NCBI RefSeq assembly: GCF_008923185.1
Contig: NZ_WBMT01000006.1
Span: forward strand, 1-64,000
Source of the DNA: Actinomadura rudentiformis
GTDB lineage: Bacteria; Actinomycetota; Actinomycetes; Streptosporangiales; Streptosporangiaceae
Length of the DNA: 64,000 nt
Direction of reading: 5' to 3'
Position 1 is the stretch's first letter. Each line of letters starts with the position of its first letter. The notes below the pieces were generated by a model. It did no database searches, was not told where the DNA came from, and saw only the letters and a list, made by a program, of their open reading frames with translations. Below, piece by piece: positions 7,413 through 15,126 of this stretch. The position numbers and the translations under genes are program-made.

Positions 7413-10400
7413 TCGACGACGACGTCAGGCGGGGCAGCTTCTGGGACCGCCTCGCCGTCACCGACCGGCAGGCGCTGCGCGCGATGGGGCGGCGTTCGGA
7501 GATCCCCAAGGGCGGGATGGTCTGCCACCAGGGTGTGGTGGCGCCGGGCGTGTTCGTCGTGTTCAAGGCGAACGCGCGGACGGTGTCGAACGCGGTGGCG
7601 AAGGAGTTCGTGGACTCCAGCGAAGGCGACGAGTCCATCATCGACCTGTTCGGGCCGGGCGATCTCGTGGGTGCGCTGGCGCCCTGGGGGCATCCGCAGC
7701 GGGGGACGGTGGCCGCGCTCGATCAGATCGCGGTGCTGCGCATCGACCGGCGGCAGTTCGCCAGTCTGCTTGCGGCCAATCCGCAGGTGGCCGAGGCGAT
7801 GATGCACACCATCGCCGAGAGCGACGCTTATGGCGGACGTCGTCATGCGGTACGGGCGGCCGAACATCCGCAGCGTCTCGCCTATCACTTGTTGGAGTTG
7901 GCGCATCGGTTCGGCGTCGTCACGAGTTACGGCGTGCAGATTCCGCTTCGTCTCAGCCAGGCCGATCTGGCGAACTGGGCCGGCATCTCCCGCGAGACCC
8001 TCGTGCGCTGGTTCCGGGTATGGCGGTCCAAGGGCATCCTCGACAGCCGCAGCCGTCCGCTGACCGTTCTCGCTCCGGAGGCGTTGCGGCGGGCGGCCAG
8101 CCCGTGGGGGGACGAGTGGCCTGCGGCGTCGAATGCGCCGCGTACGACGGATTCCGTGGCTGCCATGCAGGTGGACGAGGCGGTCAGCGTGCGGATCGCC
8201 ACTCGTTCGCCTGTACGGCTTCAATCGTCGGGCCCGCCTGCGCTGAGGCTGCCGCCGGACAACCCGTTCTTCACCGGCCGAGAGGTCGGGCTGGGCAAGC
8301 TGGATCTGCTGGTCTCCCAGTCCGAGATGCCGCGGGCGGTGATCGTTCAGGGGATGGCGGGGGTCGGGAAGACCACGCTGGCGCTGCACTGGGCACACCG
8401 GGTCGCCGTGCGGTTCCCGGACGGGGTGATCTTCGTGGACCTGCGGGGGACGACGCGGGCTCCCGTCACCGCGGGGGAGGCGATGGGGCAGGTGCTGCGG
8501 GGATTGGGGGTGCCGGGCGATCAGCTGCCGCGCACGGAGGACGAGTTGATCGCGCAGGGCCGGTCGGTGCTGGCCGACCGGCGGGTGCTGCTGGTGCTGG
8601 ACAACGCGGCGGGGGCCGAGCAGGTCCGGCCGCTGCTGAGCGCCCTGGGGGCGGGGCTGGCGATGGTGACCAGCCGGCGGCAGCTGCCGGACCTGCTCGA
8701 CGGCGCCGACATCCGGACGCTGGAGTTGCGGGAGATGATGCCGCAGGAGGCGGTCGATCTGATGGCCGCCGTCCTGGGACCGGGCGACCGCCGCGTCCGC
8801 GACGACGAGAAGGCGGCGGTGCGGCTCGCGGGCGAATGCGGCTTCCTGCCGCTGGCGCTGGGCATCATGGCGGGGCGGCTCGCCGAGAACCCCGAGGAGT
8901 CGATCGCCGATGCCGTGCGGGAGCTGGCGGATCGCGATGCGCCGGCCCCGGCGCCGTACGAGCCCGGGATCGCCACGAGCGGCCTGCCGGCGACCGGCGG
9001 TTTGCATGGTGTGCTCAGCCCGACCTTCGATGTCGCCTATCGAGGGCTGCGCCGCGATCAGCGGGAGGCGTTCCGCAGGATCGGGCTCGTTCCCGGGCCG
9101 GATTTCACTGCGACCGCGCTGGCGGCGTTGCTGGATCGGCCGGTGGCAGAGGCACATGAGCTCTTGGACGGGTTGTGCCAGGCGTATCTGGTGCACGATG
9201 TGGCGCCGGGCCGGTTCCGCATGCACGACCTGTTGCGGGATTTCGCTCGTGAACGTGGGCTGAGTGAGGACGACGACAACGACCGGCTTGCGGCGCAGCG
9301 GCGGTTGCTGGGCGCGTACCTGTCGGAGGCGCGTGAGGCGGGGCAGGCCTTGGGGCAAGGGGGACGTCCCGTTCTGGAGGGTGCAAAGGAACCGGCGTCA
9401 CCGCCAGACCCGGCGGAACGGGCGCAGAGCCTGGCGTGGTTCGAGGCTGAACGGCGCAACCTGGTCGCCGCTGTGCATCTGGCGGCTCAGCACGGTCTGC
9501 ACCGCACGTGCTGGGAGTTGGCCGACTCGCTATTCGACTTCCAGGAGTTCCGGCGTTACAGCGAGGACAACATCGCCGTGCACCTGGCGGGTTTGCGAGC
9601 GGCGCGGACAGAGGAAGACTGGCCCGCTGCAGCGGTCATGTTGCACAACCTTGCAGTGGCGCACTTCGACCTCGGCGGGTCTGTGCAGGCCATCGGGTAC
9701 GGCGAAGACGCCAGGCGCGGCTTCCGTTCAGCCGATCCTCCCAACCGTCGAGGCGAGGCGCTGGCGCTGGCCACCCTCGCCGACGTGCACTGCGCGCTTG
9801 GCCGCTACATGACAGCGATCGAACGGGCACGCAAATCGCTCGCCATCCACCAGTCCCTGAACGACAGCAGCGGCGTGGCCAGAGGACACGAGACACTTGC
9901 CAGGAGTTTCCTCGGCCTGGCCGACTACGAGGCCACCCTGGAGAACGCAAGGAAGGCGCTGGAAATCCGCCGTGACATCGGTGACGCGGCAGGGGTGGCC
10001 GAGACACTGCTCACCATCGCACGGGTGCACCGGCGGCGTGGCGCCATCGATTCCGCGGTCTCCCATGCTCTCGAAGCACTCTTCATCAGGCAGGAACTGG
10101 CAGACCGGCATGGTGAGGCCCAGGCCCTGACTGAGTTGGCGCGCGTGTACGCCTCGCTGGGGCTGCGTGACCTGGCACAGCAGGACGCCGAAAAGGCACT
10201 GGAGACCTACCGGGCCCTGGGCGCCCGGCATGGCGAGGCGCGCGCGCTCACCACCCTGGGCCGCCTGATGTGCGATGCCGCACGCTTCGCTGAGGCGTTC
10301 ACCTACTGCGGCGACGCGCTGCGGCTGCACCGGGAGATAGGGGACAGGCACGGCGAGGCAGAAGCCCTCGCCCAGGTCGGCATCGTGCACTGGCGTCTCG

Positions 10401-11224
10401 GCCGCTACCGCGAGGCCCGCGAACAACTCGCCCGCGCGCTGGAAATCCGCCGGGAGATCGGCGACCTGCACGGCGAGGCGCACGACCTGGAACACCTGTC
10501 GATGGTGATGCGGCGCCTCAACCGCTATCAGGAAGCGTTCGTACTCGGCCTGGAAGCACTCGACCTGTGGCACCGGCTCGGCGCGCAAGACGGCCTGGCC
10601 GGCACGCTCGGCAGCGTCGCCCGCACCTACCTGTGCCTGGGCCTGCACCAAGAGGCCGAACGAGCCGCCACCCAAGCCCTGGAGATCCGCCGCGACATCG
10701 GCGACCGGTACGGGCTGGGCACCGGCCTGGACACCTACGCCCTCGTGCTGCGCCGCAGCGGCCGCCTCGACGAGGCGCTGCAGACCGAACTGGAGGCCCT
10801 GCGCGTCCTCGGCGAGGTCGGTGACCGGCACAGCGAGGGCACCGCGCTGGTCCACCTCGCGGCGATCTACCTCGACCTGGACCGCACCGATGAGGCGCTC
10901 GCCAGCGGCAAGGAGGCGCTCGACCTGGCGATCCGGCTCGGCGACGCCCGCGAGCAGGCGTACTCGATGCACACCATGGGCCGGGCATGCCAGCGGCAAG
11001 GCCGCCATCCCGAGGCGGCCGAGCACTTCGCCGCCGAGATCGTCATCCGCCGCGAGGTCGGCGACCACCGCGGCCAGCGGACCGCCCTGGAGAAGCTGCG
11101 CGACTCGCACATGGCGCTCGGCGACGAGGCTGCGGCCGACGACTGCACCCGCCGGATGCGCGCCATCGAAATGTGGCTGGAGTCCGATGGCGCTGACGCG
11201 GAGGTGGTCCCCGAGGCAGAATGA
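7409..11224 (+). CDS. Crp-type DNA-binding / NB-ARC / TPR STAND regulator
   Basis: 1271 residues. Residues 10-130 form a cyclic-nucleotide-binding-like beta-roll (LFGPGDLVGAL, FASLLAANPQVAEAMM). A Crp-type winged helix follows at about 175-215 (RLSQADLANWAGISRETLVR). A linker of about 70 residues leads to an NB-ARC ATPase: FFTGREVGL, Walker A GMAGVGKTT at 315-323, Walker B LLVLDNA at 394-400, MVTSRR sensor, GFLPLALG (GxP) and MHDLLRDFARE. From about 680 to the end there are 12 or more TPR units with the recurrent motif ALEIRR-IGD--GEA. AfsR-type regulators normally join NB-ARC/TPR to a SARP domain; here a Crp module takes that place. It probably acts as an ATP-switched transcription factor sensing a ligand or partner through the TPRs. 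The start overlaps the membrane-protein stop. Confidence 0.9.
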   Translation: MIDDDVRRGSFWDRLAVTDRQALRAMGRRSEIPKGGMVCHQGVVAPGVFVVFKANARTVSNAVAKEFVDSSEGDESIIDLFGPGDLVGALAPWGHPQRGTVAALDQIAVLRIDRRQFASLLAANPQVAEAMMHTIAESDAYGGRRHAVRAAEHPQRLAYHLLELAHRFGVVTSYGVQIPLRLSQADLANWAGISRETLVRWFRVWRSKGILDSRSRPLTVLAPEALRRAASPWGDEWPAASNAPRTTDSVAAMQVDEAVSVRIATRSPVRLQSSGPPALRLPPDNPFFTGREVGLGKLDLLVSQSEMPRAVIVQGMAGVGKTTLALHWAHRVAVRFPDGVIFVDLRGTTRAPVTAGEAMGQVLRGLGVPGDQLPRTEDELIAQGRSVLADRRVLLVLDNAAGAEQVRPLLSALGAGLAMVTSRRQLPDLLDGADIRTLELREMMPQEAVDLMAAVLGPGDRRVRDDEKAAVRLAGECGFLPLALGIMAGRLAENPEESIADAVRELADRDAPAPAPYEPGIATSGLPATGGLHGVLSPTFDVAYRGLRRDQREAFRRIGLVPGPDFTATALAALLDRPVAEAHELLDGLCQAYLVHDVAPGRFRMHDLLRDFARERGLSEDDDNDRLAAQRRLLGAYLSEAREAGQALGQGGRPVLEGAKEPASPPDPAERAQSLAWFEAERRNLVAAVHLAAQHGLHRTCWELADSLFDFQEFRRYSEDNIAVHLAGLRAARTEEDWPAAAVMLHNLAVAHFDLGGSVQAIGYGEDARRGFRSADPPNRRGEALALATLADVHCALGRYMTAIERARKSLAIHQSLNDSSGVARGHETLARSFLGLADYEATLENARKALEIRRDIGDAAGVAETLLTIARVHRRRGAIDSAVSHALEALFIRQELADRHGEAQALTELARVYASLGLRDLAQQDAEKALETYRALGARHGEARALTTLGRLMCDAARFAEAFTYCGDALRLHREIGDRHGEAEALAQVGIVHWRLGRYREAREQLARALEIRREIGDLHGEAHDLEHLSMVMRRLNRYQEAFVLGLEALDLWHRLGAQDGLAGTLGSVARTYLCLGLHQEAERAATQALEIRRDIGDRYGLGTGLDTYALVLRRSGRLDEALQTELEALRVLGEVGDRHSEGTALVHLAAIYLDLDRTDEALASGKEALDLAIRLGDAREQAYSMHTMGRACQRQGRHPEAAEHFAAEIVIRREVGDHRGQRTALEKLRDSHMALGDEAAADDCTRRMRAIEMWLESDGADAEVVPEAE

Positions 11225-11306
11225 TCTTCAGTATCCGATCTCACGTGTGTCGTTTTACGCAGTCCATCGTCGCACTGCCGCGTTCACTCGAATGGGGAGG
11301 GCGTCG

Positions 11307-12083
11307 ATGGTCATCAGCACGTTCTGGACCGCGCTGCCCGGCCCGGGGCGCAGGGCGCTCGAGGAGGCCGGCACCTCGGTCCTGATCAGGCAGGGCGCGT
11401 TCCTGACGCGCGAGCACAGCCGGTCGTCCCAGGTGTACGTGCTGCGCTCGGGGGCGGTGCAGGTCTGGGTCGACCGGACGGGAGAACGGGTCATTCTCGA
11501 CATGCTCGGCCCCGGTGACCTGGTCGGGGAACTGGAGGCCGTGGACGGCGGCGTGCGCGAGGCCAACGTGGAGGCGCTCACCCCGGTCCAGGCACTGGTG
11601 CTGCCCGCCGACCGGTTCCGGACGGTGCTGAACGCGGACCCCGAGTGGGTGTGGGCGGTTGCGGGCGTCCTCGCCGAACGCCTCCGCGACGCCAACGAGC
11701 TGAGGATCTCGCACTTCCCCGACGACGCCGAACGGCGCCTCGGTACGCGCCTCCTCCGCCTCTTCGCGCGCTTCGGCGACCCCGCCGAGGACGGCACGGT
11801 CGTCGTCCGGCTGCCGGTCTGCCAGCAGGACCTCGGCCGGTGGGCGGGAATGGGCCGCCGCAAGGTCGCCCAGATCCTCGCCGGCGAACGTGTCCGCGGC
11901 GGCCTCGCGGTCACCCGCAACATGATCACCGCGCGCTCACCGGACGTCCTCCACCGTCTGGCCGGAGACGACGCGGACCTGGACCCGGAAGCCGTCAGCC
12001 CGGGAGCCGTCAGCCCGGGAGCCGTGAACCCAGGCGGTGTAGGTCCAGGCGACGCGGAGTCGGAGGGAGACCGGCGTTCATAG
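11307..12083 (+). CDS. Crp/Fnr-type transcription regulator
   Basis: 258 residues. ATG 11307 has GGGGAGG 6 bases upstream; ATG 11292 is less well placed. Residues 15-115 form the cyclic-nucleotide-binding fold (IRQGAFLTRE, VYVLRSGAVQVWVD, LDMLGPGDLVGELEAVDGG), and about 165-205 the helix-turn-helix (VCQQDLGRWAGMGRRKVAQIL). The phosphate-binding cassette lacks the RSA/RAA signature of true cAMP binders, so the ligand is open. The last 30 residues are a Pro/Gly/Val pentapeptide repeat with an acidic end. It follows the Crp-STAND gene by 82 bases in the same direction; both hold Crp modules and may control overlapping sites. Its end overlaps the convergent DinB-like gene by 6 bases. Confidence 0.88.
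   Translation: MVISTFWTALPGPGRRALEEAGTSVLIRQGAFLTREHSRSSQVYVLRSGAVQVWVDRTGERVILDMLGPGDLVGELEAVDGGVREANVEALTPVQALVLPADRFRTVLNADPEWVWAVAGVLAERLRDANELRISHFPDDAERRLGTRLLRLFARFGDPAEDGTVVVRLPVCQQDLGRWAGMGRRKVAQILAGERVRGGLAVTRNMITARSPDVLHRLAGDDADLDPEAVSPGAVSPGAVNPGGVGPGDAESEGDRRS
11991..12050 (+). repeat. 15-base tandem repeat encoding PGAVS units
   Basis: Four 15-base units (11991-12005, 12006-12020, 12021-12035, 12036-12050). The first two are identical (gccgtcagcccggga), the next two diverge. They encode a pentapeptide AVSPG-like repeat near the C-terminus of the Crp-type regulator. Such low-complexity tails are prone to copy-number change. Confidence 0.85.
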
Positions 12084-12824
12084 ACCGCTGGGCGCGTGTG
12101 GCCATGGTGGTGGTACGGGGAGTGCCCCGTCGGGGCGCAGCGCCAGGCCGGAACCGTCCGAACGGCCGCTGAGCCAGCCGAGCAGCGCACGACCGGAGCC
12201 GGAGATGACCGGCCCCGCCGCGTCACCCAGATCGGCCGATTCACCGGTGTCGGTGGCGACGAGCCGGAATCCGGCGAGCTCGCCCTGCCGCCCGGCCGGG
12301 AGGGCGGCCAGATCCCTGAGCGTCGCGGGAAAGGCCCACCGTACGTACGACTCGGGCCAGTCCGCCGGTCCGTACCCCGCCGCGAGATCCACGTGATGCG
12401 CCTCGACCTCGTTCCAACGGCGGCACACCGAATACCAGGCGGGATGCTCGAAGCCCACTATCGCCCGTACCTTCGCGTCCCACGCCGCGGACGGGAGGGT
12501 ACGGGCCTGCTCGGCGAACCGCGCCGCCGTCGCCCGGACGTCGGCGACCAGCGCGGACCGGCACCGCCCGGCGCCCGCCTCGATGTCGGCGTCGCGCGCC
12601 GCGAGGCTCGGATACTGCGGGATCTCCACGCCCGTCCGCGCCCATTCGAGGAGGTTCCAGAGGGAGTCGGCGTTACGCGCGACATGGGTGGCCACGTGCG
12701 CGCGCGTCCACCCCGGCAGCGCCGAGGGGGCGGCCAGTTCCTCGTCCGAGAACCCGGACAACGTGGTCACGACCCGTTCGGTCCCCGCGTCGATCTCCTC
12801 CAGGACCTTTCTCCAGTCGCGCAT
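12078..12824 (-). CDS. DinB-like mycothiol-dependent enzyme (maleylpyruvate isomerase family)
   Basis: 248 residues. ATG 12824 has GAGGAG 8 bases upstream. The N-terminal MDMPI/DinB four-helix domain shows LPGWTRAHVATHVARNADSL and WNEVEAHHVDLAAGYGPADW; these supply the His/Glu/His metal ligands of the family (first His in HVATH, then E-x-HH-x-D). A C-terminal beta-rich domain follows (about 165-245). Members are Zn-dependent thiol transferases or isomerases using mycothiol, consistent with an actinomycete; the substrate is not predictable. It converges on the Crp-type regulator with a 6-base overlap of coding ends. Confidence 0.85.
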   Translation of the reverse strand: MRDWRKVLEEIDAGTERVVTTLSGFSDEELAAPSALPGWTRAHVATHVARNADSLWNLLEWARTGVEIPQYPSLAARDADIEAGAGRCRSALVADVRATAARFAEQARTLPSAAWDAKVRAIVGFEHPAWYSVCRRWNEVEAHHVDLAAGYGPADWPESYVRWAFPATLRDLAALPAGRQGELAGFRLVATDTGESADLGDAAGPVISGSGRALLGWLSGRSDGSGLALRPDGALPVPPPWPHAPSGL

Positions 12825-12902
12825 GACGCCACTCCTCTCGTCCGGGTCCATCCTCCACGGTGGGAAGCCAGGAGTGAACGACGTCACGGCTACTGTGTCA
12901 CG

Positions 12903-12962
12903 CACGCGCGTCACCACACGCGCGTCACCACACGCGCGTCACCACACGCGCGCGCGTCACCA
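12903..12962. repeat. 14-base tandem repeat
   Basis: Three perfect copies of cacgcgcgtcacca (12903-12916, 12917-12930, 12931-12944) and a fourth copy with a 4-base CGCG insertion (12945-12962). It lies between the end of the alpha/beta hydrolase gene and the start of the DinB-like gene, about 80-140 bases before the latter's start. It is non-coding in the chosen annotation. Confidence 0.9.
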
Positions 12963-12970
12963 AGCGTGTC

Positions 12971-13825
12971 CTAGCTGTGCACCCGGCCCAGGAAATCGCG
13001 GGCGAGGGACACGATCTCGGCGAGGTTGGTCTCCAGGGCCCAATGCCCCCCGTTGAGCAGGTGCAGCTCGGCATCCGGCAGATCCCGCAGGTAGGCGCGT
13101 GCCGAGGGCGCGGGCATGTAGCCGTCCTCCGGTCCCCACGGGATCAGTGTGGGTGGGCGGTGCTCGCGCAGATACGCCTGGTACCTGGGGAACCATTCGA
13201 GGTTGGCCTTCAGCCCCTCCATGAGCCCGACCATGATCTCTCGCCGTTCCGGTGTGCCGAGCTGGAGCCAGGCGAGCCTCCACAGGTCAGGGCTGATGTG
13301 CGCGGCCAGGCGCTCGTCGACGTCGTTCAGGAACTCCTCCCGGAACCCGTCCTCGCTCACCGCCGCGGCGAGCTTGGCGCGGCCCTCCGGCGTCGGCTCC
13401 GCCCAGTACTCCTTCAGGTACGCGTACTTGGGCCCGAGCGCGTCCTCGTAGACGTCGCCGTTCTGGATGATGAGCGCGGCGACGCGTTCCGGCGCCTTGA
13501 TCGCCAGCCGCAGCCCGATCTGCGACCCGTAGTCGTGCAGGTAGAGCGCATAGCGTTGCAGGCCGAGCGCGTCGGCGAACCGCTCCAGGAAGTCCGCGTA
13601 ACCGTCAAAGTCGTATGCGAAGTCCGCCGGAGTGCCGCTGTACCCGAAGCCCGGGAAGTCGGGCGCGACCAGATGCCAGCGGTCGGCCAGAGCGGGCATG
13701 AACGCGCGGTATTGGTAGGACGAACAGGGATAGCCATGAGGCAGGAGAACGGCAGGCGCGTCAGCGGGCCCTGCCTCGCGGTAGAACACACTGATCCCAT
13801 CGAGCTCCATTTGCCGGTGCTGCAC
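12971..13825 (-). CDS. Alpha/beta hydrolase, epoxide hydrolase/dehalogenase-like
   Basis: 284 residues from GTG 13825 (GAGGGGG 5 bases upstream); ATG 13810 would give 279. The oxyanion motif HGYP (LLPHGYPCSSYQYR) precedes a nucleophile elbow LHDYGSQIG with Asp, the pattern of epoxide hydrolases and haloalkane dehalogenases rather than Ser esterases. An acid in WGPEDGYMP and a catalytic His in GGHWALE complete the triad. The cap region (about 135-210) has YW in KEYWAEPTP. No signal peptide, so cytosolic. Substrate unknown; epoxide or ester hydrolysis is most likely. A 14-base tandem repeat follows the stop, and the start faces the secreted beta-propeller gene across 167 bases. Confidence 0.85.
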   Translation of the reverse strand: MQHRQMELDGISVFYREAGPADAPAVLLPHGYPCSSYQYRAFMPALADRWHLVAPDFPGFGYSGTPADFAYDFDGYADFLERFADALGLQRYALYLHDYGSQIGLRLAIKAPERVAALIIQNGDVYEDALGPKYAYLKEYWAEPTPEGRAKLAAAVSEDGFREEFLNDVDERLAAHISPDLWRLAWLQLGTPERREIMVGLMEGLKANLEWFPRYQAYLREHRPPTLIPWGPEDGYMPAPSARAYLRDLPDAELHLLNGGHWALETNLAEIVSLARDFLGRVHS

Positions 13826-13992
13826 ACGATCCCCCTCGTCGTCGATGGCAGACGCAGGATCGTTCCCACCCAGCGGAAACCAATCACTCCCACCCACCTG
13901 GCACCAGGAGTGGCGCGGTGTGGCCAGTGGTGGGGGGTTTAAGGATTTTTGTGGCGGTGTAAGACTTGATCTTCCGAGAGGGAGTGATCGTT

Positions 13993-14928
13993 ATGCTGCG
14001 CCGTGCTGGTGCCGTCGTGTCCGCCGGGATCCTTGGGGTCGTCCTGCTGCCTCCGACGCAGGCCTTCGCGCACCGTGGGGGTCTGGTCGGTGAGTTCCCC
14101 CTGCCGAACGGATGGCGGCCCGAGGGGATCGCGACCGGGTCCGGGCCGTTCGCCTACGTCGGATCGCTGGCGGACGGGGACATCTACCGCGCCGATCTGC
14201 GGACCGGGAAGGGCAAGGTCATCAGCCAGGGGCCGGGCACGCCGACGGTCGGGATCAAGCTCGACCGGCGTGGGCGGATCTTCGCGGCGGGCGGGCCTGC
14301 CGGGACGGCGCGGGTCGTGGACGCGCGGACCGGCCGGATCATCTCCAGCCACCAGCTGTCGACCGGGACGCCGACGTTCATCAATGACGTCTTTCTGACG
14401 CGCGGCACAGCGTGGTTCACCGACTCGGCCACTTCGCAGCCCGCGCTATACAAGATGCGGCTCGGGCGGGACGGGCTGCCCAAGAAGGTCGAGCGGCTGG
14501 CGCTGAGCGGTGATCTCGTGTTCAACCCGACGGGCCCCAACGCCAACGGCATCGTCTCGACGCCGGACGGGAACGCCCTGCTGATCGTCCAGAGCAACGC
14601 CGGGAAGCTGTTCCGGGTCGATCCGAAGACCGGTGTGACGCGGACGGTGGACCTGGGCGGCGAGTCGCTGGTCAACGGTGACGGAATGTTGCGTCATGGG
14701 AACACGTTGTACGTGGTTCAGAATCGCTCCAACGTCATCGCCGTCCTGAAGCTCAACCGGTCCGGCACCTCGGCACGCGTGGTCCGGCGGATCAGCGACT
14801 CCCGTTTCGACGTGCCGAGCACGGTCGCCTCGTTCAAGGGACGGCTCTACCTGCCGAACGCCCGGTTCACGACGACGCCGACGCCCGACACCACCTACAA
14901 CGTGGTCGGGGTTAAAGTGCACAGGTAG
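13993..14928 (+). CDS. Secreted SMP-30/NHL-like beta-propeller protein
   Basis: 311 residues; ATG 13993 has GAGGGAG 7 bases upstream. Residues 1-27 form a Sec signal peptide (RRAGAVVSAGILGVVLL then a QAFAH cleavage site). The rest is a six-bladed propeller of the SMP-30/gluconolactonase-like class: repeated blade motifs G-D-IYRADLRTGKGKV, RIFAAGGPAGTARVVDARTG, FINDVFLTRGTAWFTDS, NGIVSTPDGNALLIVQSN and NGDGMLRHGNTLYVV. The paired N/D residues at blade starts (INDV, NGIV, VNGDG) suit a single divalent-metal site. Secreted actinobacterial homologues are often labelled superoxide dismutase without evidence. Function unknown. A hairpin directly after the stop ends the unit. Confidence 0.8.
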   Translation: MLRRAGAVVSAGILGVVLLPPTQAFAHRGGLVGEFPLPNGWRPEGIATGSGPFAYVGSLADGDIYRADLRTGKGKVISQGPGTPTVGIKLDRRGRIFAAGGPAGTARVVDARTGRIISSHQLSTGTPTFINDVFLTRGTAWFTDSATSQPALYKMRLGRDGLPKKVERLALSGDLVFNPTGPNANGIVSTPDGNALLIVQSNAGKLFRVDPKTGVTRTVDLGGESLVNGDGMLRHGNTLYVVQNRSNVIAVLKLNRSGTSARVVRRISDSRFDVPSTVASFKGRLYLPNARFTTTPTPDTTYNVVGVKVHR

Positions 14929-14946
14929 CCCGCCCGCTGGGGCGGG
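14929..14946 (+). terminator. Short GC hairpin after the beta-propeller gene
   Basis: CCCGCCC-gctg-GGGCGGG begins at the base after the stop codon: 7 perfect pairs, 4-base loop, no T-tract. This is a typical high-GC actinobacterial terminator. Confidence 0.5.
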
Positions 14947-14982
14947 GTGGCGAGCCGGGCGCGTTCCGGTGGCGAGAGATCT

Positions 14983-14998
14983 TCGAACACGTGTACGG
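14983..14998. promoter_or_regulatory. LexA-like SOS box upstream of uvrA
   Basis: TCGAAC-acgt-GTACGG matches the actinobacterial SOS consensus TCGAAC-N4-GTTCGA at 10 of 12 positions (both mismatches in the right half). A second GTTCGA occurs just downstream (14998-15003). It lies about 130 bases before the uvrA start. LexA control of uvrA is established in many bacteria; here it is inferred from sequence. Confidence 0.5.
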
Positions 14999-15126
14999 TT
15001 CGAAATGCGAAGGCGCTCGCCGCCGTTGTCGCAGGACAGGGATTCTGTCGTACCCCCTGGCTAGCCTGAGACCGAGGTTTTCTGTCTCTAGTCGCCGCGC
15101 CCCAAAGAGGAACCGGGAAGAACGCT

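Noticed and set aside
7100..9358. A 752-codon minus-strand frame opposite the Crp-STAND gene
   Set aside because: Arg/Pro-rich shadow of a gene with clear domains on the plus strand.
12903..12962. The 14-base repeats as a CRISPR array
   Set aside because: There are no spacers, the units are directly abutting, and no cas genes are nearby.
14983..15003. Reading the long dyad TCGAAC-N9-GTTCGA as the LexA site
   Set aside because: The spacing is wrong for LexA (N4); the shorter box at 14983-14998 is the better fit.
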